Source of the DNA: Puniceicoccales bacterium
GTDB lineage: Bacteria > Verrucomicrobiota > Verrucomicrobiia > Opitutales > UBA953
Direction of reading: 5' to 3'
Assembly (NCBI GenBank): GCA_031256995.1
Contig: JAIRPL010000025.1
Coordinates: forward strand, 1-51,314
DNA length: 51,314 bases
Below, piece by piece: positions 50,701-51,314 of the stretch. The position numbers and the translations under genes were made by a program. The notes under the pieces are model-generated. The model searched no databases and was not told where the DNA came from. It saw only the letters and a list, made by a program, of their open reading frames with translations. Each line of letters opens with the position of its first letter. The stretch's first letter is position 1.

Positions 50701-50816
50701 AAGTCACTTTGCGCACAACACCCGAGGGTCGCCATTTTCTCATGTGCGCCGCCGCCTACATGCACTCTCCAGCTTTCAACCCCAAACACGCCCTTGCCAA
50801 CTCATTCTTTGAGTGA
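47742..50816 (+). CDS. Exported GH2-fold protein lacking both catalytic glutamates
   Basis: The 1024-residue protein has a signal sequence (about residues 8-34), a sugar-binding jelly-roll (about 45-220), a beta-sandwich, and a TIM-barrel (about 345-640) as in glycoside hydrolase family 2 proteins of gut Bacteroidota and Verrucomicrobiota. C-terminal features such as the APIVPLARF segment align with that group. In those enzymes the acid/base lies in NHPS...GNE and the nucleophile in HEIGQ...YPDF. Here the first reads NHPSFVFLGFSKD, with Asp483 at the Glu position, and the second CTIGPYPIYPDF, with Thr569. It may therefore bind glycans without cleaving them (inference). A Cys at residue 24 is not in a good lipobox. 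Start ATG at 47742. Confidence 0.85.
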   Translation: MSRYTSRLRKVAWLMILSLTTFACGGGVRAWASPKDVRLTTYTDTLDGEWRFAFDPKGVGIAEKWFAAPLPGRATITLPGTTAAVELNGGSLYPSKRGHQPSPRANPANTPTPPLNFCGKAWYQREILIREEDAKKYVRLELELPRSKATTVWFDDEQISPTNYSISTPQRHALTNKITHGKHRITILVDNSRDLFPRHKGTAGTGPDDNWNGILGRISIRANEPAWIKKFRVLPDFKTRQVHLETTVEKMPGYNDKVAVSPLLKKGFGHLSAEINFSGNVGIVKQTITNNEEIKFSEHLWAPACDDPEDMQEAGEEQEKPPSRFKSMQAVFLEKDHKWKKGERAFYICDHPMDFLVAPRDVTIVGKQFFINGRPVFLRGRHDALVSPAKRTMPMDKAIWEKYLSQCKSLGINYIKFDSFCPPGIAFEIADKLCLYLHVEFTLDSFLLQEGKTRRDSMLEEARAILDEYGNHPSFVFLGFSKDLLENRAGLDAAISELREYDHDRRLYLAPSILSPQSCEKAADDKEGTASFAINDISARHIHTAPPSTLHSYDHVLSKKSSPQDALCTIGPYPIYPDFDKTNYRKLTLAPSNMEALLAGYNKSHAGADSAGITFGEPSEKVSKNNKPDSLPIPRWKAYALASANTAFLCHKEAVETVLRTQDSPGFIFGKLQKTGEDKATSFSFFDFPMERKFFDGIPESLKSSWRHFCAPIVPLARFETYTYNEGTVFTAEIQVANHSFAPLENVNVYTSLTGYAFNETREETMTLPCGKLTTAYTFYGPDGDGALATYNRVPDLMTLEVRILDKNGKEFGKNSWKIWVYPFHSDPMLDEAFTGIHVTSDISSARRVLDAGGKVLLLNPPSRKTPSTTQPPQGSARKLKTIHGSFGIPIDNPPQQHQNKESLGVLIANKHPIFSNFPTESHGDWQWWGLIQASRPHVLDPHVPAACFPIVQSIDSPLKNRKLGLVYEGRGGTSASGKILVCAIDEVTLRTTPEGRHFLMCAAAYMHSPAFNPKHALANSFFE

Positions 50817-51193
50817 TGTGGCGGGATGCCTTGCATCCAGCACAGTCCCCCCCCTCCCTCATTTCCTGACATCCACATGCGAACGGGAAAGACCGGATAG
50901 GGCATGCCGGACAAGGCAAGTGAATTCAGCCCAATACTTTGCGGTGTCATGAATCATCTGGCTCGAGTCAAAAAACACCAGAGAACTGGCTGCAAGCCCG
51001 AGCCGGGAAAACTTGGAGGCAAGGAGGGCGCGTCCGTTAATGCAAAAATTTAAGAGCTTGAAGAACAAACCAAGCGTCGGTCGTTGGAGTGCGTGGAAAC
51101 AGCAGAGTGCGTGGAAATAGCTGTTCGCAATGAGCACCATCAAACGCGAATGATTTGGAGGCGAGGTGAAAAATCCGGCGCCAATCGCGTCTA
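50817..51193. other. Non-coding stretch next to a transposase remnant
   Basis: This 377-base gap lies after the GH2-like gene. It has a small perfect hairpin just past the stop (GGATGC-CTT-GCATCC at 50824-50838) without a T-run, and a direct repeat at 51087-51122. A 94-codon minus-strand frame (50859-51143) has no family features and I do not call it. Confidence 0.45.
51087..51122. repeat. Two 18-bp direct repeats
   Basis: GAGTGCGTGGAAACAGCA (51087-51104) is followed by a copy with 16 of 18 matches (51105-51122). It lies 72 bases from the transposase remnant and may be related to the insertion scar. Confidence 0.5.
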
Positions 51194-51314
51194 TTATCTG
51201 GATGCATGTGGCGTGCGCAGCGTCACCTCGCCCGCCTTCGTGTGATATTGCCGCTCATAATGACCGGCCCAGGTCGTCACGCGCTGTTCCGTGTGCTCGT
51301 AGCGTCCGGCTTTG
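51194..51314 (-). pseudogene. Truncated IS256-family transposase, cut by the window edge
   Basis: The minus strand, entering from the right edge, encodes KAGRYEHTEQRVTTWAGHYE and then RQYHTKAGEVTLRTPHASR before TAA at 51196-51194. This matches the N-terminal segment of IS256/Mutator-type transposases, where a conserved pattern (RYERTE...R.G.Y.R...TKAGEV.L.VP) precedes the catalytic core. Homology breaks just after TLRTP, and the DDE core of roughly 300 residues that should follow is missing, so the element is a fragment. The 5' part lies outside the window. Confidence 0.8.

Noticed and set aside
50859-51143. A 94-codon minus-strand frame at the right end
   Set aside because: No family features, no downstream partner, and it runs across the 18-bp direct repeat.

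Overview
The window is a GC-rich, densely coded bacterial chromosome segment. The best guess is a Verrucomicrobiota member, probably of the Opitutales/Opitutaceae. This is inferred from a complete Amuc_1098-1102-type pilus locus (the family is named after Akkermansia muciniphila), a giant autotransporter built of beta-strand repeats, Ala/Pro-rich envelope proteins, and start codons that mostly lack a Shine-Dalgarno motif. No rRNA, CRISPR array or prophage is visible. One IS256-type transposase remnant sits at the right edge.

Layout. Positions 1-9026: a few codons of a cut gene, a terminator, then a minus-strand operon of five type IV pilus-like genes: Amuc_1102 (small exported protein), Amuc_1101 (PilM-PilN fusion), Amuc_1100 (PilO-like, the homologue of the TLR2-active Akkermansia protein), Amuc_1099 and Amuc_1098 (secretin with a 99-bp Pro/Ala tandem repeat). 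Positions 9372-10438: tRNA-Glu(CTC) and dihydropteroate synthase. Positions 10439-20737: an exported Sel1-repeat/trypsin fusion, the antiporter NhaD, a membrane-anchored TPR protein, MetF, a stand-alone CoaB, and SucC without an adjacent SucD. Positions 20988-32179: ribosome recycling factor and a 3495-residue autotransporter. Positions 32443-36028: ferrochelatase, SppA protease and a small unknown protein. Then comes a 1-kb AT-richer gene-poor gap. Positions 37035-44203: ObgE, a lipoprotein, long-form HisG, a hydrolase-HPPK fusion, SerA and a LysR regulator. Positions 44329-47609: RNase E/G with RodA. Positions 47742-50816: an exported GH2-fold protein that seems to have lost both catalytic glutamates. 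The right end is non-coding and closes with a truncated transposase.

How the genes work together. The pilus operon, the secretin, the autotransporter, SppA, the lipoprotein, the Sel1 protease and RodA make this largely a cell-envelope neighbourhood. Housekeeping genes for folate/C1 metabolism (folP, the folK fusion, metF), amino acids (hisG, serA), CoA, haem and ribosome function are interspersed. The points most worth following up are the Amuc_1100-type operon with its Pro-rich insertions, the predicted GH2 pseudoenzyme, the hydrolase-HPPK fusion, and the Sel1-protease with recently duplicated repeats.
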